A stretch of DNA of 64,000 nt from Aldrovandia affinis. Its lineage: Eukaryota; Chordata; Actinopteri; Notacanthiformes; Halosauridae. Below are positions 12,701 to 26,215 of the stretch, piece after piece. Position numbers and translations under genes: made by a program. Positions within the stretch are counted from its first letter, which is position 1. Every line of letters starts with the position of its first letter. The notes under the pieces were generated by a model. The model ran no database searches and had not been told where the DNA came from. It saw nothing but the letters and a program-made list of their open reading frames with translations. The DNA lies in assembly GCA_029706075.1 (NCBI GenBank), contig JAINUG010000052.1, positions 1,569,998 to 1,633,997 of the forward strand. Reading direction: 5' to 3'.

Positions 12701-15700
12701 GTGTCTCCAGGAATTAGGGGGGCGAGTTCCGTCTCGGAGGAGGCGGATCATCGCCGGCCTCAGGGAATTAGCTTAATCCCGGAGGACGGCCGGCGAGTTC
12801 GTGGGGGAGGGTGAATCAAAATAAATAGCGGGTATACTTGGCCAGTAAATTGGGAGAAAAAAATAGAAAAAATAATAAAGAGAAAAAAAATATGTTTAAA
12901 AAGAGCTAGAGAACGCGTTGAGAAGCATGTCTCTCGGGAACATTGCTGCCAGCCCTGTGACGACGTGAAAGCCCCAGTCGCATTGCTACGCGGGTCTTTA
13001 GCCTCGTACCCTCGCTGCTGCCTTTCAGAGTGGCGTCCGAAGAGATGCTCAGTGTCTGAGACCCCACTGAGTCGAGGCTGTCCAGGGAGTCGTCCCGCCG
13101 GTGGCTGGGCTGCACAGAAAACTGCTCCTCTTTCTCCACGTACCAGCTGTCGCCGAAGCCGCTGTCCCTGACGTAGGCCTTGGGGGCGGCCGATTCCTCG
13201 AGAGCCTGAGGAAGAAGAGGGAGAGGTCGAGTCAGTACTGGGGGGGAACACCCCTGAGGCGGAGCTCTCTGGGGGATTCGTTAGGGGCCAGGCATTTGTG
13301 ACCAGGCATCACTGGGGCACCCCCCTCCCTCCCTCCCTCCCGACTCAAGTACAACATCACAGCCATTGAGACCAGGTGTAGGATGTCTGTGCATTCACGA
13401 CTCCAGCCTCAAAAGAGAGATGCGGGTGGGACCGAGCGACTCAAATATCACAACACAGATCCCGCGCAGAGCGCCTCAAACAAGAGAGCCCAGCCAGGCT
13501 GCCGTGGTGAATCGGGAAACACGCGGGAGGCACATCGGATCGAAACGCCCCCGAGCGAATGAATTACTTGTGACTTAACGCGCAGTTCTACAGTCGAGAT
13601 GCTCCCCGGGGGGGCGGGGGGCCCAACGGGAATAAATCTGCCTATTTAAGCGCATACTTGAAATACCGCGTACTGTACTGTACGTTGCGGGAGAAATCAT
13701 TCAAAGTATTTCAGGGGAGATTTCGCAGTCGCTGGTGCGCCGGGTTCGAGCACGTTACTGTTTACCACCTGAGCAAAGATGAGCGACAGGCTACTAATGG
13801 CGTGTGAACACACGACTCATTCTTTTTAAAAACATTTTTATATTCGTTTCAGATTTTTTCCCAATTTTTCTCCCAATTTGGTGGTCAATTATACCCTTTA
13901 TTTATTCTGATTTGCCCTCCCGACACAAACTCTGTACGAAGCAAGCAAATTATCCGAGGGCAGTGAACGCTTCTCAGCAAACTCGTGCCGGATCACCCTC
14001 CCCCTGGGGTGGACAGCCAAATGACGGCCCCAATCGGGGATCCCAGCCAGGGCCGGTCTGGCACAGTCGGATTTCGAACCGCAACCGTGACAGGCAGCAT
14101 CACAGACTCTTTCTGCAGATAAGTCACAAGCTATTAATGGCTTACCTTAGAAAGTGCGAGGCCAAGTAATCCCTCAAATGCCTTGAGGTTCAGGTAAGGT
14201 CCATTATAGATAGGGTCAACCTGTGCCTTTCTGCCCAACCAGTAGATGGTTATCAAAACCTGAAAGAGATGAGAGGAAAAAACACAACTGAACCATAGTC
14301 ATCTGCAGCGAACATTGGATTGTGGGGAGACGGGTGGGGAGTCTTTAGCCAATGCTACTAGGGGAGTGACTCTTATTGCTCAAGTTGTTTACTGCAACGA
14401 GGAAACAGTTTTTATTTTTTATTGTAGGTTCCAACTGAACATCAATTTAACTTTTTTTTTGGCTTGTTCTTCCATTGGCGATAGCCTGGGTCTCATGTGT
14501 CATAAGAACTGTAATTAGGAACCTCTCCAAGTGTTCTGTAGCACTATTAGGAAACGCCTGCTTACACAGCAGAAGGAAAGGCATTTAAGAGTCTGTGTGT
14601 TCGCGTGCAGCGCAGTATTATATTTAGCTGGCTTTATTCTGGACAGCTCTGGGTGAATGTGTGGAGGAGGGAGAAGGAGGGGCAGGGCTGCCTGCCCTTC
14701 TGTTGACCCGTGGGGCAGAAGGGCCTTTGTGCCCACAATCATCCAGAACCTTCTACCCCATCAAGAGTCCAGTGTCCTGAAAGGGTGGCTCAGGGCGGAA
14801 AGAGCACACCACCCACACAGGGAAAACAGAAGACAGAAAGAGAGAGAGAGGGAGAGAGAGACTGTCAATCTGTAGGAATCTGCAGCAGCAGGAAATGATG
14901 TTCCTCGTTGTTAATTTCTCCATTATCTAGGACACCTAAAAGGAATCCCTTTGGATTCATAAAACAATCGCTTCACGACTGCTCTGCATCCGCTAACTCC
15001 TCAGCCCTCCAGAATTAAAACGAACGGCACAGGCAGAATTAAAGACAGGGACACAATGACACAAACGCGCCATGAAAAAAGTCGACTTACATTCTTCAAT
15101 CTCCTACTGGTCTCTTCTGGTCTGAAAAAGGAGGATGAGAAAAGCGTGGTTAGTCTCACGGAGCCTGATTAAAACATTAACAAACAAAAAAACACGAGGT
15201 GTGACCGGATACCTGCGTTTTCCCCCACTGAAAGTGCTAGAAAGTGAAAGCACGCTCTCTACTGTCAAATCCACCCCCCCTTCCCCCAAACGTCACCCCA
15301 CTGCACAAAAGGTCAGACAGCTGCGTGAAGCCCCGCGGAGCACTGGTGAATTCCTCTGCTCTCATGCAGGACAGAGCTGCCCGGTCCACCACGACCGATC
15401 CAGCGCTCTGTGCTTCAGGGCCAGAGGATTTACAGTCTGAGCCTGGCCTTTGGTATGGGCCCAGCTCATTCAACGTTTAAAAAAAATTTGTTTGATTTTT
15501 CCCCCCGCTTTTTTTTCCTCCCAATTAAGTAGCCAATTATACCCTAAATTTCTTTCAATTCGCCCTCCCCCTCCGATAAGACCCTGTCCATGGAACCCCA
15601 CGGTGTCACCCGTGTACTGACGTTCCTCGTATCATAATATTACAGTTATGATAATTAACGGGTGCAATATAGAAGCTTTATCACCATTTCAAGTCTGTGG

Positions 15701-18700
15701 TGTGCGGGTAATGATGGCACATACAGGTAACTGCCAAAATAAAGGAAACACTTGAGTAAATGAAGGGTTCTGGGGGCTCTGTTATGGTGTGGGGTGCATT
15801 TTCCTGCCATGGTTTAGGTCCATTCAACCCCTTAGAGGGCAAGGTAAATGCCAATAAATACAAAGCCATTCTGAGTGATCACCTTCATTCTATGCATTTC
15901 TATCCTGATGGGAGCGGTCTCTTCCAGGATGACAATGCCCCCTCACTGAATGGTTTGATGACAATTAAAATGACGTAAATCATATGCCATGGCCGTACCA
16001 GTCACCAGATCTCAACCCCATTGAACGCTAATGGGAGATTCTGGAGCGGCGCCTGAGACAGCGCTTTCCACCAACATCAACAAAACGCCAAATGATGGAA
16101 TTTATTTAAGAAGAATGGTGTTGCCTCACTCTAACAGAGTTCCAGACACTTGCACAATCTATGTCAAGGTGCATTGAAGCCGTTCTGGTGGCTCGTAGTA
16201 GCACAATGCCCTATTAAGACACTTTATTTTGGCAGTTATCTGTATATACAATTTGCTATATAGAGACAATTCTTACATCCACACAAAAAATGAAATAAAT
16301 ACCAATAAATAAAAGCCTTGGATACTTCACAGGGTTGATACATGAAGATAAGTGTCTGGGCGATCAAAGATGTTTTTGACAAGAAGATAATGCAACTTTT
16401 TGATAGTAAGCCTCCTAGTAGTTCAGTAGGTAGAGCATGGTGCTGACAACGCTTAGGTTGTGGGTTTGATTCCCATCGGGACCACATATACTGAAAACTT
16501 TATGCATTCATTACTGTAAGTCGCTTTGGATAAAAGAGTCTGGTAAATGGCATATTATTCTTATTATATCAGTAGGCCTCCATGCAGACCATAGGCCTCC
16601 AACGGTTACAGTCGTTTTATGGCAGGTAGTAAATACCAAGAGGATAAATGGATAATTAGCCCTTTGAAGGGGGGGGGAAGGGGCACAAGCAGATAGAACT
16701 GATGAACTTGGGACCTTGACTTGCCAAACGCAACACAATACCTGATAGGCCCCGTGCCCTCTCCGATAACAAACACGGCTCCTCTATCAAAGGAAAACTT
16801 CCCCAAGTATTTCAGGAATTTCTCACTGACCTCAGCAGTATTCTATGGCTTGGGCAACTCGCCCGACGGCTGAAGGACAGCCGCTTCTGCGTTCAGTCAG
16901 GGGGACGAACGCGCACGTGCGCACATGGACACGCACACACATAGCCTTTGGAGCATTTAATCCTGGCCGGCCGCTAGCGAGGCCACGAGCAGTCTGGAGA
17001 GCTCAAAGGTCTGGAGAGTGGTGGAAGAGCAGTCTTCACCAAGCCTCCTCTGCTCCTCTGCCCCCGAGATGCAGATAAGGAGCCGCACTGCATTGTGGGA
17101 GGGGTGGGGGCGATCGGCAATGACAAAGTGTGAGATACCGCGGTGTGTGTTTGTATGCAACGCATTCCTGAGGGGGGAAGGGTAATGAAATTGCTCTGCA
17201 CGCCCCAAACCAACACCTGCCTGGCTATGCTACGGACAAACATTCCGTTCTGACACCTGAGTTGTGACAATGGCGGCCCAGCGGACGCCCCCCGCCAAGG
17301 GCAAGATCTACAGCCACGAACGAGAACCGGTGGACCCATTTGGCGAAGACAGCCAAATGCCGCCCCCGATCGGGACTCCCCACAAGGGCTGGTCTGGTAG
17401 TCGGGTTCCAAACCACGACCGTGATAGGCAGCTCACACTCGTAAAGGCCAATACGGGTGCGTTAGACCGCTATGCTATCGGAGGCCCACCAGGAGTCTTT
17501 AACGTGTGGACTGATCTGCGTTAGGAAGGAGGGCAGGCTGCTAACCCGGAACTCACCGATTTACGAGGGCCATAAAAAGAGGGAGAGGGGGGAGAAAGAA
17601 AAAAAGCCCTTCTGCTTTCTGAAACAAAGTCCGCATTTATGGGTGCTGTTGGTAAGGGACCTTTTAGGAACAGTCTTGTTATCCAACGGTGGTTAATGAG
17701 GGCTGGTACTGCCCCAAGGACTCTTTTGGACAATGCTGCATGGATGGGGGGCTATCATAACCAATCTGGCCTTAGGCCTGTACTGTAACCGTAGCCAATC
17801 AGCTGCTAGTCAGTCTTAATAAACCATTAAAATGAGTCCATTCATCAATTCCTCCTGTTTGGCTGTTATGATCATTTGATCATTTGGATCAAAGCAGGAC
17901 TTCACACACCACCCCCCTCATACAAAATGATAAAACATAGTACTGTTTGAATGCGCAAATATACGTGTCAGTGCGTACGCCAGAAGAACGTTACCATCAA
18001 CCCCTGCAACCAATCAGCTCCCTGTACCTGGAGGCTGGCTGGAGGTCTTTGTGCAGAGAGCCAACTGGCTTCTTTTTTCTTTTTAAAATTTGTTTCAGAT
18101 TTTTCCCTGTTTTTCTCCAAATTTGGTAGCCAATAGCACCCTCTACTTCTTTCAATTTACCCTCCCCTAGGAGCCCACCGCTCGTCCTCAAAGTCAAGCC
18201 AGCTTTTCCCGTACAGGGACACCTTTGGGCTTCTCGGCAAGCTCGTGCCGGCTTATCCTCCCCCTCCCTCCCTCTGGGGCGGTCTGCCAATCGCCGCCCC
18301 CAACGGTACTCTTGGCCACAGCCGGACTGGCACAGCCAGGTTTCAAACTGCGGCTGCAGTGGGAAACTTGCATTCAGGGCTAATGCTTTGACCGTTACGT
18401 TACCCGAGACCCCTAGCTAACTGCCTTCTGTTGGGAGTTGCGCCATGCTGACTACAAACTATGAGCAGATGCGGTTTTCCCTGCTCACATTCAGTTACAG
18501 TTACAGACTGCTTCTTTTACACAATCACTTTTTACTTTAGTTCTACAGCACTACGCCAGGAATGTTGTCTCTGGATACCAAAACATAACAGATGTCCTAG
18601 GTCAGGGGTGCCCAACCATTTTAGACATGAGATCTACTTTTTCATTTGCCAACCTGAGGAGATCTACCAGTCCCAGGTTAGAGCCCTGAAACGACAAACG

Positions 18701-21700
18701 AAACGGAAATGCAGCTCCCAGAGTGTGGGCCTATCACTACAATACCCAGTGGCACACATCAAATAAAAGCTACTCTTATACTACAGTGGACTAATAAAAT
18801 GTTTTCAATTTTGGAAAAGGGGAAATAAATTAATTTCCTACCTTAGTGTGACTTTTGGTACTGGGAGGAGGCAGCTTCTCAAAGTCAGGGTAGTAGCAGC
18901 TGGTTGCAAGTCTCAGGCAGGCTACTAGGTCATGGTAGATCTGTACTTGGACTTTATGATCTTCATGTGAGAGAATGCATACTCACATAGGTAGGTTGAC
19001 CCAAAAAGGGCTGACAAGTAATAGAGACACCTTCTTATGTTGGGATATTTATCATCCAACAGTAGGTCCCAGAACTCACCCTTCATCTCAGTGGTTGCCC
19101 TGAATGTCATTTTGAAGGGTGAGAATTTCATTTTCAGTTGTGTCCAGGTGAAAGAGTGATCCCACTTTGGAGGCAATGTGATCCACATCTATATCTGTGC
19201 CAAACGGGAAACACATGTATGTGGCAACAGGTTCAAATGACGCAAAATCAGTGAAGCGTCTGTCAAACTCTGATGAGATGCTCTGAACTTGCTCAATGTA
19301 ACGTGCACTGTCAAGCTTCGCTGTTCTGAATGCATATTTTGAAAGTAGCGCAGGTCCTGGTGTTGCAGCTTAGTTGAGAGCAGTTGTAGCTTGCGTTTAA
19401 AAGTGTTCACAGAGCTGATCATGTCGATTACATTGATTTTTTCCTTCATTCAACATTCAGTTCATTCAGCATGTCAGTAAGGTCAGTAAGGAACACTAAA
19501 TCCAGGAGCCACTGCTCGTCTTCTAGCTGTGCATATTCTGCATGTTTAAAGAGCTTGAGAAACTCTTTGATTTCAGGCAATAACTCCCTAAATCTTGCCA
19601 AAAAATTACCTTTGCTCAGCCACCGCATATCAGTGTGCAGCAGCAAGTCTGTGTGTTCCGTGTCAGTCTCCTCCATGTGAGATCGGAATAGCCTCCTCTG
19701 TAGACTTCTTGCCCAAATCCAACATACAATCTTTATTGCAACATCCATCACCTCTTTCATGTTTAAAATCTTCCCGCACAAAGTTTGTTGGTGAATGATG
19801 CAATTATAATGAATAAAGTCCGGAAAAGAGTCACTTTGTTTGCACAATCCAATGAACCCACTAGTACGGACTACCATAGCGGTCGCCCCATCAGTAGTAA
19901 TGGAGACAAGCTTACAAATGGGCAGTTGGTTCTTGTCAGCAAACTCCATGAAAGCTTGAAAATGATCTTCGCCCCGTGTATGTCCTTCCAGTGGCAAAAT
20001 GGTGAGTAGTTCCTCTTTTGCGCTCATGTCCTTGAACACCATTGTAATGAAAATACATAACTGCGCCACATCTACTGTACTGGTCGACTCGTCGAACTGA
20101 ACGGAGAAACACTCGCACGCGCCAATATCCTTCTTCAGTCGATCCTCGAGGTCCTCCGCTATTTCCTCACATCGCCGTGTCACTGTGATTCTGGATAATT
20201 GAATGTCCTTGATAGCAGCCACGATTTCAGTCGGATTCTTAAAATCCCCAAACAGCAAGTCTGCAGCCTCAACAAATGCCTCCTTCACCATCTCTCCATC
20301 TTTGAATGACGTTTTGTGCTTAGCAAGAACGTGACTCACACGATATGATGCTATGGTCGCTGCCTTTCCTCTGCTATTAGGCTCCGTGAAAATGGACTGC
20401 TGTGCTGCTAGTTGAGATTTCAAGTTCTTGTACCTTTCTTTTTCATAGTTCACTCTTGGCTGGGAAATCCCTCTCATGGGCTTATGGAAATTATACATTT
20501 TCTCTTTGTATCCATCCCAGTATTCATCCTTGGTTTGATTTTCGATATTTTACCAAACCCGCAACAAATAAGAATCAATGCTACACTAGCCAGCGCACTC
20601 TCATCCACGCATGTCTTAACATTTGATTGAGGTTACGCCTTCACGCAAGGAACGTATATTATACTATATACTTTTTCCAACAATCATCTCGGGATCGATC
20701 TTCAAGCACTCCACAATCGACCAGTAGATTGCGACCGACTGGTTGGGCACCCCTGTTCTAGGTGACCCAACAAACAAAACAAGTTATGAAGGATGCCCTC
20801 ACACACACACGCACACTGCCCTACCCATATCCGGCCAGCTGTCAGCTGGTGAATATTGAGGGATGACTCTAGTGAATCACCCATTGATGAGGCAATGGCA
20901 TGGACGTCTACAGCAACAGCACAAAGCTCAATGGGTTTTCTAAATGAGCGTTGCCTGCTTGTGTTCGGTTCAGAGGCCTCCGTAGCTCCTCACCATTAAG
21001 TGTGCGGTTTTGAGCAAAACCATTTCTCGTGGATCACTTTGTAAAGGTCAGAAATGAGACAAAAGCGTTCCATTTAGCATTTATCCAAAGTCACATACCA
21101 AGCAAGGCTACAGGCTGAAGCTCTCGTCCTCTGCTTCACTGGGGCTGGCAAGTGTTATTAAATGCTAATTATTATTATTATTAAACACTGTTCATTAACG
21201 CACTCATATTGGCTGGTCCTTTACGAGGGTGAGCTGTGAGCTGTCACTGTTCGAAACCCGACTGTACCAGACCGGCCCTGGTGGGGAGCCCCGATTGGGG
21301 GCTATGTTTGGCTGTCCACCCTAGGGGGAGGGAGGAGGGTGAGCCAGCATGAACTTGCTGAGAAGCGCGTACGGGTGACTCCAAAACGTGGGTGGGCGAA
21401 TTCCGTCTCAAAGGAGGTGGAGTTCACTGCCCTCTGAGAATCAACTTGCCTCGTAAAGACGGGCGGCGTGTTCATGTGGGGAAAAATCGAAATAAATAGA
21501 GGGCATAAATTTGCCACTAAATTGGGAGAAAAATGGGGAAATCCATCAGGGAGTGCTGGCCATTCACAGAAGAGCCGCTGGTTTATCTTCCCACGGCAGA
21601 TAAAGGGGAAGCGTGACTCCAGAACATTCCAGAGCTTCTTTTTTGTCCATCCCAAAATGTTGATCCTCTCCCAACCGCCACCTTGATGGGGATGTGTGTG

Positions 21701-24700
21701 GATGCTTTAAAATGCAAAAAAAAGTTTAAAAATGAGCTGCAAATCTGCTAATTCAGTTCCCAAACCCGAATTCATAAACACTGCGTCTTTGTTGAACGAG
21801 AGGACTGCCTTTTTTACTGGCGGGTTTGCAATAAATAAAAAAAAGCATTTATATAAAAAAATAAAAAAAATCATAATAAAAAAAAAAAAAAAACCTGTGG
21901 TAATTTGCAGTGCATCGAATGTGGAGTGGTAAGCACAGTGCGTTCCGGGGTGGGGTCTTTGTGCGACAGGTCTTGCCATCCTCCATACGCTCTCCTCTCT
22001 GGGTGGCTCATGGGAATGTGCAGCGCTGTGCGTTTTCACGAGAACATTTTGCAACGCTGTGTCACGGGCCCGGAAAATGCCTTCTGACGTCCCCTCGCTA
22101 CGCGGGCTGAGACTAAATAAAAAAATTGCTGACCCGCCCACACCAAACACGAATACCAACCAGGATTTCACAGCGAGTCACAGACTAGCCCCTCATCCGG
22201 TTGTGCGATACGGCGTGGGGAGACGGCTGTGGCCAGTCTTATTTAGTCTTGATAACATCTAAAAAAGACTTAAAAGTCCTATTTAAAGTCGGTCTCGTAT
22301 CTCAAATACCTCCCGCTTGGCTGAGCAAGGCCTGCCTGGCAAGAGATAACAACATCCCACTGCGATGTTCCAGTGGATCCCTTTCACAAACAGACACTGC
22401 TGTTATTCAGTTAGAAGCGTCTGTGTGTGTGCGCGCTGAGGGACTGAGGCAGGTGAGTTCCCCCCCCTCCCCTTACAATACCCTTAGGCCCCAAAAAAAA
22501 ATAAAAAAATAAAAGGCTTCCAACAAATACTTACAAGTCTATCGCCAGGACCATCTGCAGCCATTACTCAACGGGGGATGTCTGTGGTGACAGCAATGGG
22601 AAAGGTATTACAACCATCGCATTCCAGGGGCCGTCGTGCCGAGGAAAGGTACCAACCGAGCCCAGCAACACCGGCTACCAGGTGCAGGTGAACCGCAGAA
22701 CAGCTCGGGGCGGGGGGAAAAAAAAATGAAAAACCACCCAGACCGCATTCCTGTGTGGTCAAGCCTCCTGGCGGTACGACGGCACACCTGAGGGCTGTAC
22801 CTGCGCGGGCCTACGTCCCTCGCGCGGAGAAGTCAAAAACGGAAAAACACATCGTCCGCCCAAAAATGACTTGGCTCATCATGCACAGAGAACGCCAGAC
22901 TTAAGTACACAGTGTATCATTTTCCGTAATACAGTGTGGTTCTGTGTGGCTCAGTAGGTAAGAGCATGACGCCGACACCGCTTAGGTCGTGGGTTCGATT
23001 CCCACTGGGACCACATGTACTGAAAAACGTATGCATTCACTACTGTAAGTCGCTTTGGATAAAAATGGCTGCTAAATGGCATATGTTATTATTCGGCTAC
23101 AGTGATGTTGACTTACGAAATGGCCCGTGATGAGACCTCTTAAGACTTCATCGTTTTACAATCCTTTGTGCTATCGCTCCCGTTCCCGTATCGTCGCGCT
23201 GAGCCGCACCGCACCGCGAGGCCGTTTTGCATACCGTGATAAAACACGGTAGCGCTGAAGATTACTCGTCTTTGCAGATGAACTAACACATGCGTTCCTT
23301 TTATTACAAAGAAAAAAATGCAGGGATACATCTTTTTTCCTCACAATATCACACTGGCAATCTTTGCATTTGTATACATTGAATGAATGGAGATGAGTCA
23401 TGTGGGGAAAATTAATTAATGATTTAAAAATGTAATAGTGTGGTGGTTTTAGTGTTCTGGTGGACAGACAGAAGACATAGTGGTCTCTATATGCATGCCT
23501 GTCACATAAGGGCACGCCCAAATCGGTCTCAAAATGGCTCCAAGCACAACAAGAACCGAAACGTTGCCAAGCCCAGCTGTGCAGTTTCAGCCCAACCCAA
23601 CACACAGGTACAATGGATAGGGCCTGCAATTTCTCAATCGCTCGCGGGATTGCAAAACTCCCCTCAATTAAAAGGGTGTGCGTTCACGCACCCGTGATAC
23701 CCAAAAAGGAGCATCTCGTCGTGTTGTTTTTTGCTCATACTCCCGTGACATTCAGCACATTCACCGTGAACTCACGCCACCCGTGGGGCCCGGCTGCTCA
23801 ACTCAATTCAATTAAATTCTTTAAAAAACGTTATTTATCCATTTATCCTTATTTTACTATGCTGCAATTATAAAGTCCGCATAGTAAACATAAAACCCTC
23901 AAACAACAACAACAAACCAATAAAAACAATAGTGAATGACAGACAAGGCAAACAGTACAGACATCGGTGCAAAACGCCCAATATCGATATCACTCAGTGC
24001 CAACTATGCGAGCCAGGCGGTCGACCGCAAGAATAGCGACCTGGACCTCGTCATACAAAAAGCCACTCTTTGAATATCAAAGTGAAAATGAACAGGGCCC
24101 TTCCCTGCCTGTGACCGAGAGAGCTTTGTAAACTCCAGAGCTCTGACGGGGGTGGTATCTTTACGACAGCCTGCCTGCCTCGCCCTCGTCGGGACACTGC
24201 GCCGATTATTCACAGGCAAAATAGGGGCGAGGCTGGCATTTCGATTTCCTGGCGAGCGAGTCAAGGGGCACAAAAAAAGGCAGCCGTTGTGTGGCCATTT
24301 ATGGTAAGGCTCGGTCGCTCATCAGAGCGCTCATTGGTCACCCTGTCACAATCTTTCGACACACGACCGCGCGGGGGCCACTGTGCCGATACAGCCGGAT
24401 GCAAATAAGGCCCGTGCTTGTTCACGTTCCTGCAGCTCGCTATTTTAACAGCACCACTTTTACAATGCACACAAATACCAAGAAGTCTTGTTGCCTATTC
24501 TGTACATGCGGGGACTTGCAGTGATTACACGAACAAACAAAAAAAACAAACCCAGGCTTAACAAATGACATTGAGTGTTAACGCCTGTCAAATAATTGAC
24601 ATTTATGACACATTAATTAGTGTACTTAATTATCGTGACAGAACTGATGACATTAATTCATAATAAAAGGCTTTCTGTACTGCTCATCCTACTGAATGTG

Positions 24701-26179
24701 TGTTGCTGTTAATATGCGGTACAGTGTGTTAACGTTAAGTGGGACGGTTTACTGGGGACAAACCCCTTTGAGCACGTCCGACAGTAAAGGTAAACGGTAG
24801 GTACAGGAGACTTGGTTTCCTGCCATTACTCAATATTAAAACCTGCTCGTGTTGTGCGTCACCTTCTTTTAGTGGTTACTGGGAGTAAAAATCCATAAAA
24901 AGCACTTATATATCTCAGAGTTTTATGAGTGGAAAATTTTAATCTCCATTGCTCCCTGGCTTGGTGGGCCCCTGGAAACGATGGGTAGGCCTAAAAAAAT
25001 TACATTTCTTGTCCTTTAAAAAAAAATTCATTAATTAAAAGATTTATTTTTCTTTTTTTCTTTTTAATTTTTAAAGAGGGCTCTTTGTTTATCTTTATCC
25101 TACACACACACACACGAAGACATATCCTGTGGTCGTGGAAAAGATGTTAATCTGTTTCAGAAGGGTCAAATTATTGGCCTGCATCAAGCAAAGAAAACAA
25201 CTAAGGAGATTGCCGAAACTACTAAAATTGGGTTAAGAACTGTCCAACGCATTATTAAAACCTGGAAGGATAGTGGTGAACCATCATCTTCGAGGAAGAA
25301 ATGTGGTCAGAAAAAATCTTGAATGATCGTGATTGGCGATCACTTAAACGTTGGTGAAATCATATCGTAAAAAATCAACAGTAGAACTCACGACTATGTT
25401 TAATAGTGAAAGTAAGAGCATTTCCACACGCACAATGCGAAGGGAACTCAAGGGATGGGAATAAACAGCTGTGTAGCCTTAAGAAAACCACTTGTCAGTG
25501 AGGCTAATCGGAAAAAAGGCTTCAATTTGCTAGGAGCATAAAGATTGGACTCTGGAGCAATGGAAGAAGGTCATGTGGTCTGATGAGTCCAGATTTACCC
25601 TGTTCCAGTGATGGGCGCATCAGGGTAAGAAGAGAGGCGGATGAAGTGATGCACCCATCATGCCTAGTGCCTACCGTACAAGCCTGTGGGGGCAGTGTTA
25701 TGATCTGGGGTTGCTGCAGTTGGTCAGGTCTAGGTTCAGCAACGTTATGTGCCCAAAGAATGAGGTCAGCTGACTACCTGAATATACTGAATGAACAGGT
25801 TTTTCCATCAATGGATTTTTTTCCCTGATGGCACGGGCATATTCCAAGATGACAATGCCATGATTCATCGGGCTCAAATTGTGAAAGAGTGGTTCAGGAG
25901 CATGAGACATCATTTTCACACATGGATTGGCCACCACAGAGTCCAGACCTTAACCCCATTGAGAATCTTTGGGATGTGCTGGAGAAGACTGCGCAGCGGT
26001 CCGACTCTCCCATCATCAATACAAGATCTTGGCGAAAAATGTATGCAACATGGACGGAAATAAATGCTGTGACATTGCAGAAGCTTATCGAAACGATGCC
26101 ACGGCGAATGCTTGCCGTAATCAAAGCTAAAGGCAGTCCAACTAAATATTAGAGTGTGACTTTTTTTGGGGGACGGGCA

Positions 26180-26215
<36 letters not shown>

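Noticed and set aside
24240-24430. CpG-containing stretch with atgcaaat octamer and attgg
   Set aside because: Too short and isolated to support a promoter call; no exon or donor follows.
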